Shown piece by piece: positions 1-8,229 of a stretch of 64,000 nucleotides of DNA. The stretch lies in contig NZ_JMQI01000068.1 of assembly GCF_000695625.1 (NCBI RefSeq), positions 203,623-267,622 of the forward strand, read 5' to 3'. Made by a program: the position numbers and the translations under genes. This DNA is from Amycolatopsis rifamycinica. Lineage in GTDB: Bacteria; Actinomycetota; Actinomycetes; Mycobacteriales; Pseudonocardiaceae. Position 1 is the stretch's first letter. Every line of letters begins with the position of its first letter. The notes under the pieces are model-generated. The model saw only the letters and a program-made list of their open reading frames with translations. It was not told the origin of the DNA and made no database searches.

Positions 1-2
1 AC

Positions 3-278
3 GGGCTGGTGCTCGCCGGAGTGGGTCTGCTGTGGGGGACAGCGCTCGTCGTGGTCACCCTCGCGGGTGGGACGTCGTTCGCCGCGACGGCCTGGCTCGC
101 CGTGCCGCTGTCGGTGCTTTCGATCTTGCGCACGGTCACCCGGACCGCCGTTGACTACGCGAATCCCGGGTTCGTCGACACCCCGATGGGCCCGATGCCC
201 GGCAACCTCGCCCGCCAGCTCTTCCGCGGTCTCGATCTGCAGCTGGTCGGCATCGTGGTGCTCGCCGCCGCCGTTTGA
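3..278 (+). CDS. Hypothetical membrane protein, 5' end outside window
   Basis: The reading frame is open from the window edge, so the true start is probably upstream; a GTG at 9 is the first possible start inside. The visible part (about 90 residues) has two or three hydrophobic segments separated by a polar loop containing the stretch YANPGFVDTPMGPMPGN, and it ends in a hydrophobic helix right at the C-terminus. I do not recognise the family. It lies 31 nt upstream of the EndoU-like gene on the same strand and could be co-transcribed with it. Confidence 0.5.
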   Translation, partial: GLVLAGVGLLWGTALVVVTLAGGTSFAATAWLAVPLSVLSILRTVTRTAVDYANPGFVDTPMGPMPGNLARQLFRGLDLQLVGIVVLAAAV

Positions 279-309
279 CCTACTCTCGTTGCGACGAAGG
301 GAGCAGCCA

Positions 310-888
310 GTGGGCGGCGGGCACGCACCGGGCGTCGGGCGCAGGGCGACCAGCGAGTTCCCGGCCGGCTGGACCGACGAGCAGATCATCTCCGTGGTCA
401 AGGACGTCGCGAACGACCCCAGCGAGCCCCGGCGGCAGCAGCGCAACGGCCGGTGGCGCTGTGCCGGCGAGCGGTTCAACGTGCACCTGATCGTGCTGGT
501 CGAGGACAACGGGCACGTGCACACGGCCTACCCGGTGGCCGGGCCGGGTGTCGTGCGCAACCCCGACACCGCGCGGGACCCGGCGAACCCGACGGTCGCC
601 GACCTCAAGGAGAACCGGATCAGCTTCTTCGCCGACAGCGTGCTGACCACGATCGGCAACCGGCTCTCCCCGGAGGACTACACGCACTACCGGACGCTGC
701 TGTGGGCCGGTGAGTGGGAGGAGCTGGCCGACGTGCTGGCCGCCCACGCCTACCGGGTCGGCTTCGGCTTCTCCGCCGACGAGTTTTCGGACTTCGAGAA
801 GCTGCTCAACAGCTACGACCTGCCGGTGCCGGGCTGCGCGTTCCTCAACGACCGCGAGCACATCCTCAAGCAGCTGCGCCCGGTCTAG
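310..888 (+). CDS. EndoU-nuclease-like domain fused to a MafI-like immunity-type domain
   Basis: 192 residues from GTG, preceded by a GAAGGGAG ribosome site. Residues 2-76 resemble the bacterial EndoU ribonuclease domain of polymorphic toxins: a GGGH motif at 2-5, FPAGWTDEQI at 17-26, an NGRW strand and the closing HTAYPV strand at 71-76. The usual N-terminal HIL-G-D segment with the first catalytic His is absent, so activity is doubtful. Residues about 98-192 (ENRISFFADSV, LLWAGEWEELADVLAAHAY, LNDREHIL) look like small MafI-type immunity proteins that normally form a separate gene after an EndoU toxin. The DNA stays in one frame throughout. The stop shares bases with the convergent GNAT stop. 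Domain assignments are by pattern only; the fusion and its meaning are inference. Confidence 0.6.
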   Translation: MGGGHAPGVGRRATSEFPAGWTDEQIISVVKDVANDPSEPRRQQRNGRWRCAGERFNVHLIVLVEDNGHVHTAYPVAGPGVVRNPDTARDPANPTVADLKENRISFFADSVLTTIGNRLSPEDYTHYRTLLWAGEWEELADVLAAHAYRVGFGFSADEFSDFEKLLNSYDLPVPGCAFLNDREHILKQLRPV

Positions 889-1700
889 GAGAAGTCGTAG
901 CCGGTGAACGTGGCGATCGGGACGTAGCCGAGGCGCCGGTACAGGGCGTTGCTGGTGACGTTGGCGGGATCGGTGTAGAGGACGACGTCCGTCGCGCCCT
1001 CGGCCAGCGCGGCCTCGCTCACCGCGGCCGTCACGGCGCCCGCGTACCCCCGGCCGCGAAACCGGGCCGGGGTGTAGACGGGGTCGACCCGCACCATGCC
1101 CGCCAGCACCGGGGTCCGGCCCGCCATGGCGACGGGACAGCCGGTCTCCCAGAACGTGAACCGCTTGCCGGCGAAGTTCGAGGCGGCCCAGGACCGCTCG
1201 TCGGCGAGGGGCTGCTGCCCGACCGCGGTGGCGAACTCGCTGCACCAGCGGATGACCTCCGGGCCGTGCTGCGCCTCCCGGGCGCGGCCGTCGGGCATCG
1301 GCTCCGGCGGGGTCAGCTCGCCGAGCCGGTGGAGCCGGACCCGCACCCCGGGCACCGGCACCGCGTCGGTGTGCCGTTGCCACGCCTCGGCGAACGCGGT
1401 GGCGGTGTCGTCCTCCGCGGTCACTCCGCACAACGCCTGGCCGGCCAGGTCCGCTGCGAGGGCCTCGGCCTCGTCGGGGGCGACCCGGGTCAGGATCAGG
1501 CGCTGCGACGGGCGGCGGTAGCAGATCGCGCGGACCTCGCCGCCCTGCTCCAGCCGGCCGAAGAGCGTGCCCTTTTCCTCGTGGGTGCGCAGTTGCTCGA
1601 GCCGGGTCAGCTGCGAGGTGTGCAGCGCGGGCCGGGAGCGCAGGAAATCGCCGGTCCGGGCGAGGAAGTCGTCGATGTCCTCAGTGAGCCGCCAGGGCAT
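885..1700 (-). CDS. GNAT family N-acetyltransferase
   Basis: 271 residues. The C-terminal half carries a GNAT acetyl-CoA fold: VRVDPVYTPARFRGRGYAGA, where RGRGYAG is the pyrophosphate-binding motif A, then DPANVTSNALYRRLGY typical of motif B. The N-terminal 120 residues are a poorly conserved extra domain common in actinobacterial GNATs of about 270 residues. Substrate unknown. It is convergent with the EndoU-like gene, the two stop codons sharing the bases CTAG, and lies 9 nt upstream of the end of the next gene on the same strand. Confidence 0.8.
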   Translation of the reverse strand: MPWRLTEDIDDFLARTGDFLRSRPALHTSQLTRLEQLRTHEEKGTLFGRLEQGGEVRAICYRRPSQRLILTRVAPDEAEALAADLAGQALCGVTAEDDTATAFAEAWQRHTDAVPVPGVRVRLHRLGELTPPEPMPDGRAREAQHGPEVIRWCSEFATAVGQQPLADERSWAASNFAGKRFTFWETGCPVAMAGRTPVLAGMVRVDPVYTPARFRGRGYAGAVTAAVSEAALAEGATDVVLYTDPANVTSNALYRRLGYVPIATFTGYDFS

Positions 1701-1709
1701 TTCCGCTGG

Positions 1710-1982
1710 TCAGCTCGCCTGCGACAGCGGGGGTGACGCGGCGGGCGTGACGGCCGCGCGCAGCTCCTCCAGCGGCAGGCCGACGGCGTCGGCGATGGCC
1801 GCGACCGTGAAGAACGCCGGCGTCGGGATGCGCCCGGTTTCGATCTTCCGGAGCGTCTCGACGGAGATCCCCGCCTCCGCGGCGACGTCGACCATGCTCC
1901 GGCCGGCTCGCGCCGCCCGCAGCGCCTGGCCGAGGCGTTCGCCCCGTTCGCGCTCTTCGTCTGTCAGCGGTACCCGCACCAT
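1710..1982 (-). CDS. Small XRE/HTH transcriptional regulator
   Basis: 90 residues, nearly all one Cro/C1-type helix-turn-helix: GERLGQALRAARAGRSMVDV, AAEAGISVETLRKIETGRI, then a conserved PTPAFFTVAAIADAVGLPLEEL. It has no ligand domain. An ATG three codons upstream (1991) is possible, but a TATTAG -10-like box ends at about 1993, which would put the transcript start just before the ATG at 1982. A near-leaderless start at 1982 (MVRVPL) is therefore chosen, and it matches how such proteins usually begin. Probably a local DNA-binding regulator; target unknown. Confidence 0.72.
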   Translation of the reverse strand: MVRVPLTDEERERGERLGQALRAARAGRSMVDVAAEAGISVETLRKIETGRIPTPAFFTVAAIADAVGLPLEELRAAVTPAASPPLSQAS

Positions 1983-2063
1983 AAGCGGCATTCTAATACC
2001 GCTGCGGCGCGAAGCGCCTCCGTTGAGGGTGGGGGCGGGGGCATGGATGGAATACCAGATGAG

Positions 2064-2106
2064 TTGTCCACGGCCTGTGGATAACTCTGTGCACAGGTGT
2101 GGAAAA
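2064..2106. other. Cluster of three DnaA-box-like motifs
   Basis: TTGTCCACG (2064-2072, +) and TTATCCACA (2076-2084, -) face each other with 3 nt between, and TTTTCCACA (2098-2106, -) follows. The middle one is a perfect match to the consensus DnaA box. They lie in the intergenic space between the XRE regulator and the terminator of the hydrolase gene. Seen in sequence; DnaA binding is inference. Confidence 0.5.
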
Positions 2107-2136
2107 GGCCCCGCCGAACCGGAGTTCGGCGGGGCC
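2107..2136 (-). terminator. Hairpin terminator after the secreted peptidase gene
   Basis: A perfect 12-bp stem (GGCCCCGCCGAA and its complement at 2125-2136) closes a 6-nt loop, 19 nt beyond the stop of the peptidase gene on the minus strand. There is no long U-tract, as usual in high-GC actinobacteria. Confidence 0.75.
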
Positions 2137-2154
2137 CCACCACATCTAGTGCCT

Positions 2155-3774
2155 TCAGGCGCCCGCGGGCACCGGAAGTGGCATGCCGGGCAGGCTCTGG
2201 TCGTTCGGCACCACGCCGTCCACCAGGTAGGCCTCCACGACCTTGTCCACACCCGCGTTGCCGCCGGCGTAGATGCCGTGGTCACCTTCGCCGGTGATCG
2301 TCAGCATCCGCGAACCCGCGAACGCCTTGTGCGCACGCTTCGCGCCCTCGAGCGGCGTCGCCGGGTCGTGCTCCGACTCGACGATCAGCACCGGCGGGAC
2401 ACCCTTGCCGTCCAGCACCGGGAGCGGGGACGGCGGCTTCTTCCAGAACAGGCACGGCTGGATGAACCAGCCGGCCCCCAGGAGCGGCAGCTGCTGGTCG
2501 ATCAGCTTCTGCGAGTCCCGGATGGCGCTGTTGGGCGAGCCGGTCCACGGACCCTCGTTGCACGGGATGGTCCAGAAGCTGGCGTCGTAGGCGTCGCCGT
2601 CGGCGGGCACCATCAGCGGCTGCGGGCCGTAGGTGACGGTGCTCTTGTCGCCGGCCTTGACCTTCTGCGCGGCCGAGGACTTGGCCGCCGCCGAGGCGGT
2701 GCCCTGGGTCAGCGTGCGGACGCTGACCAGGTAGTCGGCCAGGCCGGGGAAGGCGCGCTTCGAGTAGATCTGCGACGCGATGAACGAGTCGAGCCCGTTG
2801 GCCGAGACGGTCGAACCGTCGGGCAGGGTGACCGCGCCCTGGGTCAGGGCGTAGCGGACCTGCTCGTAGGTCTGGCGGGCGGCCTCGCCGGTGGTGCCGA
2901 AGTGGTAGAGCTTGTCGTACTTCGCCAGCCACGGGAGGAAGTCCGAGCGCCAGCGGCGCTCGAAGCCGAGCGGCTGCCAGTCGAACGACTTCTGCCAGGT
3001 CGTGGTGAACTCCGTCGCCGAGTCGAGCACGAACCGGCCGGTGCGCGCCGGGTAGGCCTGCGCGTAGTGCGCGCCCATCCAGGTGCCCGCCGAGTAGCCG
3101 ACCCAGTTGATCTTGTCGCGGCCGAGCAGCACGCGCAGCAGGTCGATGTCCTTGACCGTCTGGTCGGTGTTGATCAGCGGGCCCAGCTCGCCGGACTTCT
3201 GCTGGCAGGACAGCGCCGCGTACTTCGTCGCCTGCAGGATCAGGTTCAGGTTGCCGCGGTCGCGGTCACGCGGGTCCAGGTCCGCACCGGTGCCGATCGC
3301 GCCACCGCAGGTGATGTTGGTGCTCTTGCCGGTGCCGCGCGGGTCGAACCCGACGATCTCCTGGTGCTCCCGCAGCTTCGTCTGGTTGCGCAGGCGGGCC
3401 GGGAAGTTGCGGCCCGGCGCGCCGGGACCACCGGGGTTGGTGACGACGCTGGCGGTCGCGTCCTGCTTCGCCTTCAGCCGGCTGACCGCGATGGTCAGGT
3501 CGATCTGGGCGTTCGCCTGGTACCAGTTGCGCGGGGTCTTGTAGGTCGCGCACTCCATGTCCTCGGCGCCCGCGGGCGGGGCCGTCGGCAGCTCGGAGGG
3601 GACAGCGCACTTGTGCCAGTCGAGCTTCTGGTTCGCGTACTGCGCCGGGATGTTCGTGGAGTTCAGCGGCTGCTTACCGGCCGCGACCTCCTGACCTGCG
3701 AACGCAGGCGTGAACCCGGCCAGCAGGGTGCCGGCGATCGCCGGGATCACCACCGCGTAGCGGAGTCGTGTCAT
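2155..3774 (-). CDS. Secreted alpha/beta hydrolase, tripeptidyl-aminopeptidase (TAP) family
   Basis: 539 residues from ATG with a GGGG ribosome site. Residues 1-27 are a Sec signal peptide (hydrophobic core, AFA-GQ cleavage site). The oxyanion motif NPGGPG lies near 113-118, the nucleophile elbow GYSAG gives Ser228, and the TAP-like C-terminal domain carries Asp470 (SEHDPATP) and His499 (GEGDHG). This matches Streptomyces tripeptidyl aminopeptidases and SlpD/SlpE-type exported proteases that remove N-terminal tripeptides. The extra in-frame sequence upstream of 3774 lacks a ribosome site and would bury the signal peptide, so it is excluded. Transcription ends at the hairpin 2107-2136. Confidence 0.87.
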   Translation of the reverse strand: MTRLRYAVVIPAIAGTLLAGFTPAFAGQEVAAGKQPLNSTNIPAQYANQKLDWHKCAVPSELPTAPPAGAEDMECATYKTPRNWYQANAQIDLTIAVSRLKAKQDATASVVTNPGGPGAPGRNFPARLRNQTKLREHQEIVGFDPRGTGKSTNITCGGAIGTGADLDPRDRDRGNLNLILQATKYAALSCQQKSGELGPLINTDQTVKDIDLLRVLLGRDKINWVGYSAGTWMGAHYAQAYPARTGRFVLDSATEFTTTWQKSFDWQPLGFERRWRSDFLPWLAKYDKLYHFGTTGEAARQTYEQVRYALTQGAVTLPDGSTVSANGLDSFIASQIYSKRAFPGLADYLVSVRTLTQGTASAAAKSSAAQKVKAGDKSTVTYGPQPLMVPADGDAYDASFWTIPCNEGPWTGSPNSAIRDSQKLIDQQLPLLGAGWFIQPCLFWKKPPSPLPVLDGKGVPPVLIVESEHDPATPLEGAKRAHKAFAGSRMLTITGEGDHGIYAGGNAGVDKVVEAYLVDGVVPNDQSLPGMPLPVPAGA

Positions 3775-3962
3775 ACGGTTGCCCCTTTTGGGTTTGCGCG
3801 TGCGGAGTCGGGCTATTGATATAGGTCCGGTGAGGGCGGGGCAAGCGACGTTGGTCGGCATCGCGGACCGTGGCGATCAAATCGATATCGGACAAGCGTG
3901 ACTCGCTGTCACCCAGGTCTTAAGGTCGAGCGGTCGGTTACGGGAGTGTTAGGTGAGGTCCG

Positions 3963-4241
3963 ATGTCGACTGCGAAGCACGACAGGAAGGTGCGCGGGTT
4001 TCAGTTCAGCCCGTGGAACCTGCTCCTGATCGTCCCGCTGCTTGTCCTGGTCACGCCACTGTTCAACATGGACGGTCCGCGGCTGTTCGGGATGCCGTTC
4101 TTCTACTGGTTCCAGTTCCTCATGGTGGCCGTCGGGGTGCTGAGCACCTGGATCGTCTACCTGATGACGCGGGACAAGCCGACCGTTGACGCCCCGGACC
4201 GGCTGAGCGTCGACGACCTGGACGAAGGGGACGCTCGATGA
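3963..4241 (+). CDS. DUF3311 small membrane protein, symporter partner
   Basis: 92 residues with two transmembrane helices (NLLLIVPLLVLVTPLF and FYWFQFLMVAVGVLSTWIVYLM) and a charged C-terminal tail ending DEGDAR. Proteins of this family occur almost always just before a sodium:solute symporter gene and are thought to act as its accessory subunit. The ribosome site AGGTGAGG precedes the ATG, and the stop overlaps the symporter ATG (ATGA), so translation is coupled. Confidence 0.85.
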   Translation: MSTAKHDRKVRGFQFSPWNLLLIVPLLVLVTPLFNMDGPRLFGMPFFYWFQFLMVAVGVLSTWIVYLMTRDKPTVDAPDRLSVDDLDEGDAR

Positions 4242-5881
4242 GCAACCTGCAGTGGCCCGAGCTGATCATCTTCACGCTCTTGTTCGCCTTGGTTACCGTG
4301 CTCGGCTTCATGGCGTCGCGCTGGCAGCGCGGCAGCACGCTGGACCACCTGGACGAATGGGGTCTCGGCGGCCGCAAGTTCGGCTCGTGGATCACCTGGT
4401 TCCTGCTCGGCGGTGACCTCTACACGGCGTACACGTTCGTCGCGGTGCCCGCGCTGGTGTTCAGCGCCGGCGCGCTCGGCCTCTACGCGCTGCCGTACAC
4501 GATCGTCGTCTACCCGATCGTTCTGCTGCCGGCGCTGCGGATGTGGTCGGTTTCGCGGGTGCGCGGCTACGTCACCCCGGCCGACTTCGTGCGCGGCCGC
4601 TTCGGCTCGCCGATCCTCGCGCTGCTGGTGGCGATCACCGGCATCGTCGCGACCATGCCGTACATCGCGCTGCAGCTGGTCGGCCTCGAAGCCGTGCTGC
4701 GGACGATGGGCATCAACGGCTCCGGCATCGTCGGGCACCTGCCGCTGCTGGTCGCCTTCGTGATCCTGGCCTTCTACACCTACCAGTCCGGCCTGCGGGC
4801 GCCCGCGCTGATCGCGTTCGTCAAGGACATCCTGATCTACCTCGTGATCCTGGTGGCGATCATCTACCTGCCCTCGAAGCTGGGCGGCTGGTCGCACATC
4901 TTCGACACCGCGGTGGCCAAGTTCGACAAGACCCCGTCGAAGGCCGACGGCGTCCTGCTGACCGCCAACAACCAGCTGCAGTACGCCACGCTGGCCCTGG
5001 GTTCGGCGCTCGCGCTGTTCCTGTACCCGCACTCGCTGACGAGCGTGCTCGCTTCGCGCGGCCGCAGCGTGATCAAGCGGAACATGGTCGCGCTGCCGGC
5101 GTACTCGCTGGTGCTCGGCCTGCTGGCGCTGCTCGGCTACGTGGCGATCACGGCGGGCGTCAAGCCGCTGACGAACGCGGCGACCGGCAAGCCGGACGGC
5201 AACACGATCGTCCCGGTCCTGTTCGACAGCACCTTCGCGTCCTGGTTCGCGGGCATCGCGTTCGCCGCGATCGGCATCGGCGCCCTGGTGCCGGCGGCGA
5301 TCATGTCGATCGCCGCGGCCAACCTGTGGACGCGCAACATCTACAAGGAGTACCTCCGCAAGAACGCGACACCGCAGGAAGAGGCGAAGCAGGCGAAGCT
5401 GGCTTCGCTGGTCGTGAAGCTCGGCGCGGTCGCGGTGATCATCCTGATCGACCCGCAGTTCTCGATCGACCTCCAGCTCATCGGCGGCGTGCTGATCCTG
5501 CAGACGCTGCCGGCCGTGGCGCTGGCGCTGTACACGCGCTGGTTCCACCGCTGGGGCCTGATCGCGGGCTGGGTCGTCGGCATCGGCTGGGGCCTGATCA
5601 TGCTGTACGGCATCCCCAACCCGGCCAACGGCAAGCTCCACTTCGGCGGCTCGGCGCTCCCGCTGGGCAACCTGTCGCTGTTCGGCTGGCACCCGTTCGC
5701 CGGGTCGCAGGTCCAGATCTACGTCGGTTTCGTGGCCCTGATCGGCAACCTGGTGATCGCGGCGATCGGCACGGTGATCGCGCGGCAGCTGAAGGTGTTC
5801 AACGGCACGGACGACACCGAGCCGGAGGACTACCACACCGACGAGCACGACAAGAACCTGCGCCCGATCGGCGTCCACTAA
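4238..5881 (+). CDS. Sodium:solute symporter, probable monocarboxylate uptake permease (MctP/MctC type)
   Basis: 547 residues with about 13 predicted transmembrane helices of the SSS (LeuT-fold) family. The early segment LGGRKFGSWITWFLLGGDLY and the later LFLYPHSLTSVLASRG are typical of the monocarboxylate (pyruvate, acetate, propionate, lactate) subgroup, which pairs with a DUF3311 protein as here. The C-terminus is an acidic cytoplasmic tail. Start ATG overlaps the DUF3311 stop. Its stop codon abuts the convergent ceramidase-like gene. Substrate is inferred from subgroup and partner only. Confidence 0.85.
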   Translation: MSNLQWPELIIFTLLFALVTVLGFMASRWQRGSTLDHLDEWGLGGRKFGSWITWFLLGGDLYTAYTFVAVPALVFSAGALGLYALPYTIVVYPIVLLPALRMWSVSRVRGYVTPADFVRGRFGSPILALLVAITGIVATMPYIALQLVGLEAVLRTMGINGSGIVGHLPLLVAFVILAFYTYQSGLRAPALIAFVKDILIYLVILVAIIYLPSKLGGWSHIFDTAVAKFDKTPSKADGVLLTANNQLQYATLALGSALALFLYPHSLTSVLASRGRSVIKRNMVALPAYSLVLGLLALLGYVAITAGVKPLTNAATGKPDGNTIVPVLFDSTFASWFAGIAFAAIGIGALVPAAIMSIAAANLWTRNIYKEYLRKNATPQEEAKQAKLASLVVKLGAVAVIILIDPQFSIDLQLIGGVLILQTLPAVALALYTRWFHRWGLIAGWVVGIGWGLIMLYGIPNPANGKLHFGGSALPLGNLSLFGWHPFAGSQVQIYVGFVALIGNLVIAAIGTVIARQLKVFNGTDDTEPEDYHTDEHDKNLRPIGVH

Positions 5882-6483
5882 GGACGAAGCAGCGCTCGCG
5901 AGACGAGGTACAGCACCACGCCGTTGAGCAGGTGCCAGAGGAAGTGCGTGCCGACCGGGACGTAGCCGCATACGTCCCGGTCGAGCGTGCGCAGGCTCAG
6001 TGAGAGCGCGAAAACCGCGCCTGCCACGGCGAAGTGCGTCCAGTAGGCGTCGCGCTCGAAGGCGAGCACGGCGGCGAAGGCGGCCAAGCCGATGAGAGCG
6101 CCCAGGTACAGCCCGCCGCCCAGCAACGCCGTGACGACGGTGAGGGCGAGGAACCCCGGCGCGGCGAGCCACGCGTGTCGCGGGCGCCAGTGCTCGCGAG
6201 CGAACAGCACGGCGTACACCAGCACGAACACGAGGATGGCGACCGAGTCCGCGACGGCGGCCCAGCGCGTGGCGAGCAGGTGGAAAGCGCTGCTCGCGAC
6301 GAAGATGAGCCCGATCAGCCCGGCGAGCAGGCGCCCGGTCCGGTCCCCGTCGGCCAGCCGCCACACGAGCACGGCGGCGACGAGGAAAGCCAGGTTGCTG
6401 AGACTGTTGAGCGGCTCACCCCAGAGCCCGGGCCCGACGCGTTCGCAGTACCCGTCGACGTAGTCCGTCACGCCCCCAGCCAA
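5878..6483 (-). CDS. Ceramidase-like (CREST superfamily) membrane protein
   Basis: 201 residues, about seven transmembrane helices. It carries the alkaline-ceramidase/CREST landmarks: N-terminal YCERVGPGLWGEPLNSLSN, SSAFHLLATRWAAVADS (Ser and the first His and Asp of the metal site) and the C-terminal GTHFLWHLLNGVVLY (paired His). In this superfamily these residues bind zinc and hydrolyse amide or lipid bonds in the membrane. The bacterial substrate is unknown. Convergent with the symporter, sharing 4 bp. Confidence 0.75.
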   Translation of the reverse strand: MAGGVTDYVDGYCERVGPGLWGEPLNSLSNLAFLVAAVLVWRLADGDRTGRLLAGLIGLIFVASSAFHLLATRWAAVADSVAILVFVLVYAVLFAREHWRPRHAWLAAPGFLALTVVTALLGGGLYLGALIGLAAFAAVLAFERDAYWTHFAVAGAVFALSLSLRTLDRDVCGYVPVGTHFLWHLLNGVVLYLVSRALLRP

Positions 6484-6503
6484 CCACGGCTAGCGTGAAG
6501 CCC

Positions 6504-7079
6504 ATGACTGACGCGGTGAGCCGGTTCCCGGTGACGGAACTCGAAGACCTGCCCGACGACCTGCGCGAGCGGATCGGCGCGATCGCGGACAAGTCCGGCT
6601 TCGTGCCGAACATCTTCCGCGCGCTCGGCCACCGTCCCGCCGAGCTGCGCGCGTTCCTCGACTACCACGACGCCCTGATGGAACGCACCGGCGGACTCAG
6701 CAAGGCCGAGCGCGAGCTGGTCGTCGTCGCGACCTCCGGGGCCAACCACTGCACCTACTGCGTCGTCGCCCACGGCGCGATCCTGCGCATCCGCGCCAAG
6801 GACCCCGAGCTGGCCGACCGCGTGTCGAGCAACCCCTGGCAGGTCGAGCTGGACGAACGCGGCCGCGCGATCGTCGACCTCGCACTGGCCCTCGCCCAGG
6901 ACTCGGCCCTGTTCGGCGAAGGCGACCTCGAAGCCGCACGCAACGCCGGCCTGACCGAAGACGAGATCTGGGACATCGGTGCGATCACGGCGTTGTTCGC
7001 GATGTCGAACCGCCTCGCCCACCTCACCGCGCTCCGCCCGAACCCCGAGTTCTTCCTGCTCGGCCGGGTGCCCCGCTAG
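6504..7079 (+). CDS. Peroxidase-related enzyme, AhpD/carboxymuconolactone decarboxylase fold
   Basis: 191 residues. The AhpD-like active site is intact: KAERELVVVATSGANHCTYC with Cys83, Cys86 and the following His90 on VVAH. The family has alkylhydroperoxidase-like thiol chemistry. The ATG at 6504 is preferred over the GTG at 6495 because TAGCGT lies exactly 7 nt before it, a typical leaderless arrangement. It is convergent with the MarR-GNAT gene with a 4-bp overlap. Confidence 0.82.
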   Translation: MTDAVSRFPVTELEDLPDDLRERIGAIADKSGFVPNIFRALGHRPAELRAFLDYHDALMERTGGLSKAERELVVVATSGANHCTYCVVAHGAILRIRAKDPELADRVSSNPWQVELDERGRAIVDLALALAQDSALFGEGDLEAARNAGLTEDEIWDIGAITALFAMSNRLAHLTALRPNPEFFLLGRVPR

Positions 7080-8005
7080 AACTCCAGGCGCCAGGTCTCG
7101 TCGGTCAGCTTCGGCCCCCAGTCGTCGAAGTCCTTCTCGGTGACGAGCTCGAACCCGGCCGCGCGGTAGAGCGAACGCGCGGCGTCGAGGATGGAGACCG
7201 TCGACAGCTCCATCGCCCGGTAGCCGTGGGCCCGGGCGAACGAAACGCACTCGGTGACCAGCCGCTTGCCCACGCCGTGGCCGCGCGCCGCCGGCTCGAG
7301 CAGCAGCAGCCGAAGTTTCGCGGTGTCCGCGTCCTGGCTCCGGGTGCACGCGATGCTGCCCACCCGTTCGCCGTCGAGTTCCGCGATCCAGAAGGCCTGC
7401 CGCGGATCGTCGGGGGTTTCGGCGAAATCCGCGACGATCCGGGCGACGAGTCCCTCGAACCGGGCGCCGAAGCCGTACTCGCGGGCGTAGAGCGCGCCGT
7501 GCCGTTCCACCACCCAACCGAGGTCACCCGGTCGTGGTGGGCGGAGGACGAGGGCCGGGTCGCGGCGGCGGTCGCCGACCAGGTCGCCGATCGTGCGCAT
7601 CGCGGCCAGCAGGCGCTGCTGGTCTTCGTCGGCGAAGCGGCGCAGCAGTCCGCCGATCTGGTCGGTGGAGCGGCGGTTCAGCACGGCGAAGGCGGCCCGG
7701 CCCGCGGCGGTCGGCCGGACGAGCTGGCGGCGCGCGTCCTCCTCGGACCGTTCGCGCACGATCAGCCCGCGGGACTCCAGGCGCGCGAGCAGCCTGCTCG
7801 CGTAACCGGCGTCGAGGTCGAGACGTTTCCGCAGGTCCGTGACGGGGAGCGGGTCCTGGTGGGCGAGCTCGAAGAGCACGCGCGCTTCCGGCAGCGAGTA
7901 CTCGGCGTCCGCCGGTCCTTCGTCGAGCACGCCGATGACGGACGTGTAGAGCCGGTTGAAGGCGCGAACCGCGGAGACCCGGTCGGCCAGCTGAGCGTCG
8001 TTCAT
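7076..8005 (-). CDS. MarR-type regulator fused to a GNAT acetyltransferase
   Basis: 309 residues. Residues about 1-150 form a MarR winged helix (LPEARVLFELAHQDPLPVTDLRKRLDLDAGYASRLLARLE is the recognition region), and about 155-309 a GNAT domain with LLLEPAARGHGVGKRLVTECVSFARAHGYR holding the acetyl-CoA site and SLYRAAGF near the end. Such fusions are known in actinobacteria; the acetylated substrate may be the regulatory ligand. The start at 8005 follows GAGGTGG. Two overlapping inverted repeats at 8014-8038 sit directly upstream and suggest autoregulation. Confidence 0.85.
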   Translation of the reverse strand: MNDAQLADRVSAVRAFNRLYTSVIGVLDEGPADAEYSLPEARVLFELAHQDPLPVTDLRKRLDLDAGYASRLLARLESRGLIVRERSEEDARRQLVRPTAAGRAAFAVLNRRSTDQIGGLLRRFADEDQQRLLAAMRTIGDLVGDRRRDPALVLRPPRPGDLGWVVERHGALYAREYGFGARFEGLVARIVADFAETPDDPRQAFWIAELDGERVGSIACTRSQDADTAKLRLLLLEPAARGHGVGKRLVTECVSFARAHGYRAMELSTVSILDAARSLYRAAGFELVTEKDFDDWGPKLTDETWRLEF

Positions 8006-8013
8006 TGACCACC

Positions 8014-8038
8014 TCAACAAGTTCGTTGACGAAGTCAA
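8014..8038 (-). promoter_or_regulatory. Overlapping inverted repeats, likely MarR operator
   Basis: TCAAC-6nt-GTTGA (8014-8029) overlaps TTGAC-GAA-GTCAA (8026-8038), immediately upstream of the MarR-GNAT start. Spacing and symmetry fit dimeric MarR binding; the assignment is inference. Confidence 0.55.
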
Positions 8039-8090
8039 AGATTACTGCGGACGGCTCCGCCGGCAAGGGATTTTCCGGGGAAATGGGAAA

Positions 8091-8133
8091 CCCCGCGATG
8101 CTGCCAGGTCGGGGGTCCGCCAGCATCACGGGG
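8091..8133. terminator. Long hairpin in intergenic region
   Basis: Arms CCCCGCGATGCTG (8091-8103) and CAGCATCACGGGG (8121-8133) pair over 13 bp with one mismatch around a 17-nt loop. It lies beyond the small gene 8230-8391 (minus strand) and could terminate it. Confidence 0.45.
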
Positions 8134-8229
8134 TCGTACTGGGTATCGACGCCCCTCCGGGCGGCGTTACACCGTGAGCACGATGTGGCCTACGTCACTC
8201 GAATGGGCGACCAGCCACGGGGTGAGAGA

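Noticed and set aside
1567..3819. 750-codon plus-strand frame opposite the secreted peptidase
   Set aside because: Shadow of the peptidase, with no motif and no ribosome site.
4157..6364. 735-codon minus-strand frame opposite the symporter
   Set aside because: The symporter has clear family motifs and codon bias; the antisense product is Arg/Gln/Asp-rich with no recognisable domain.
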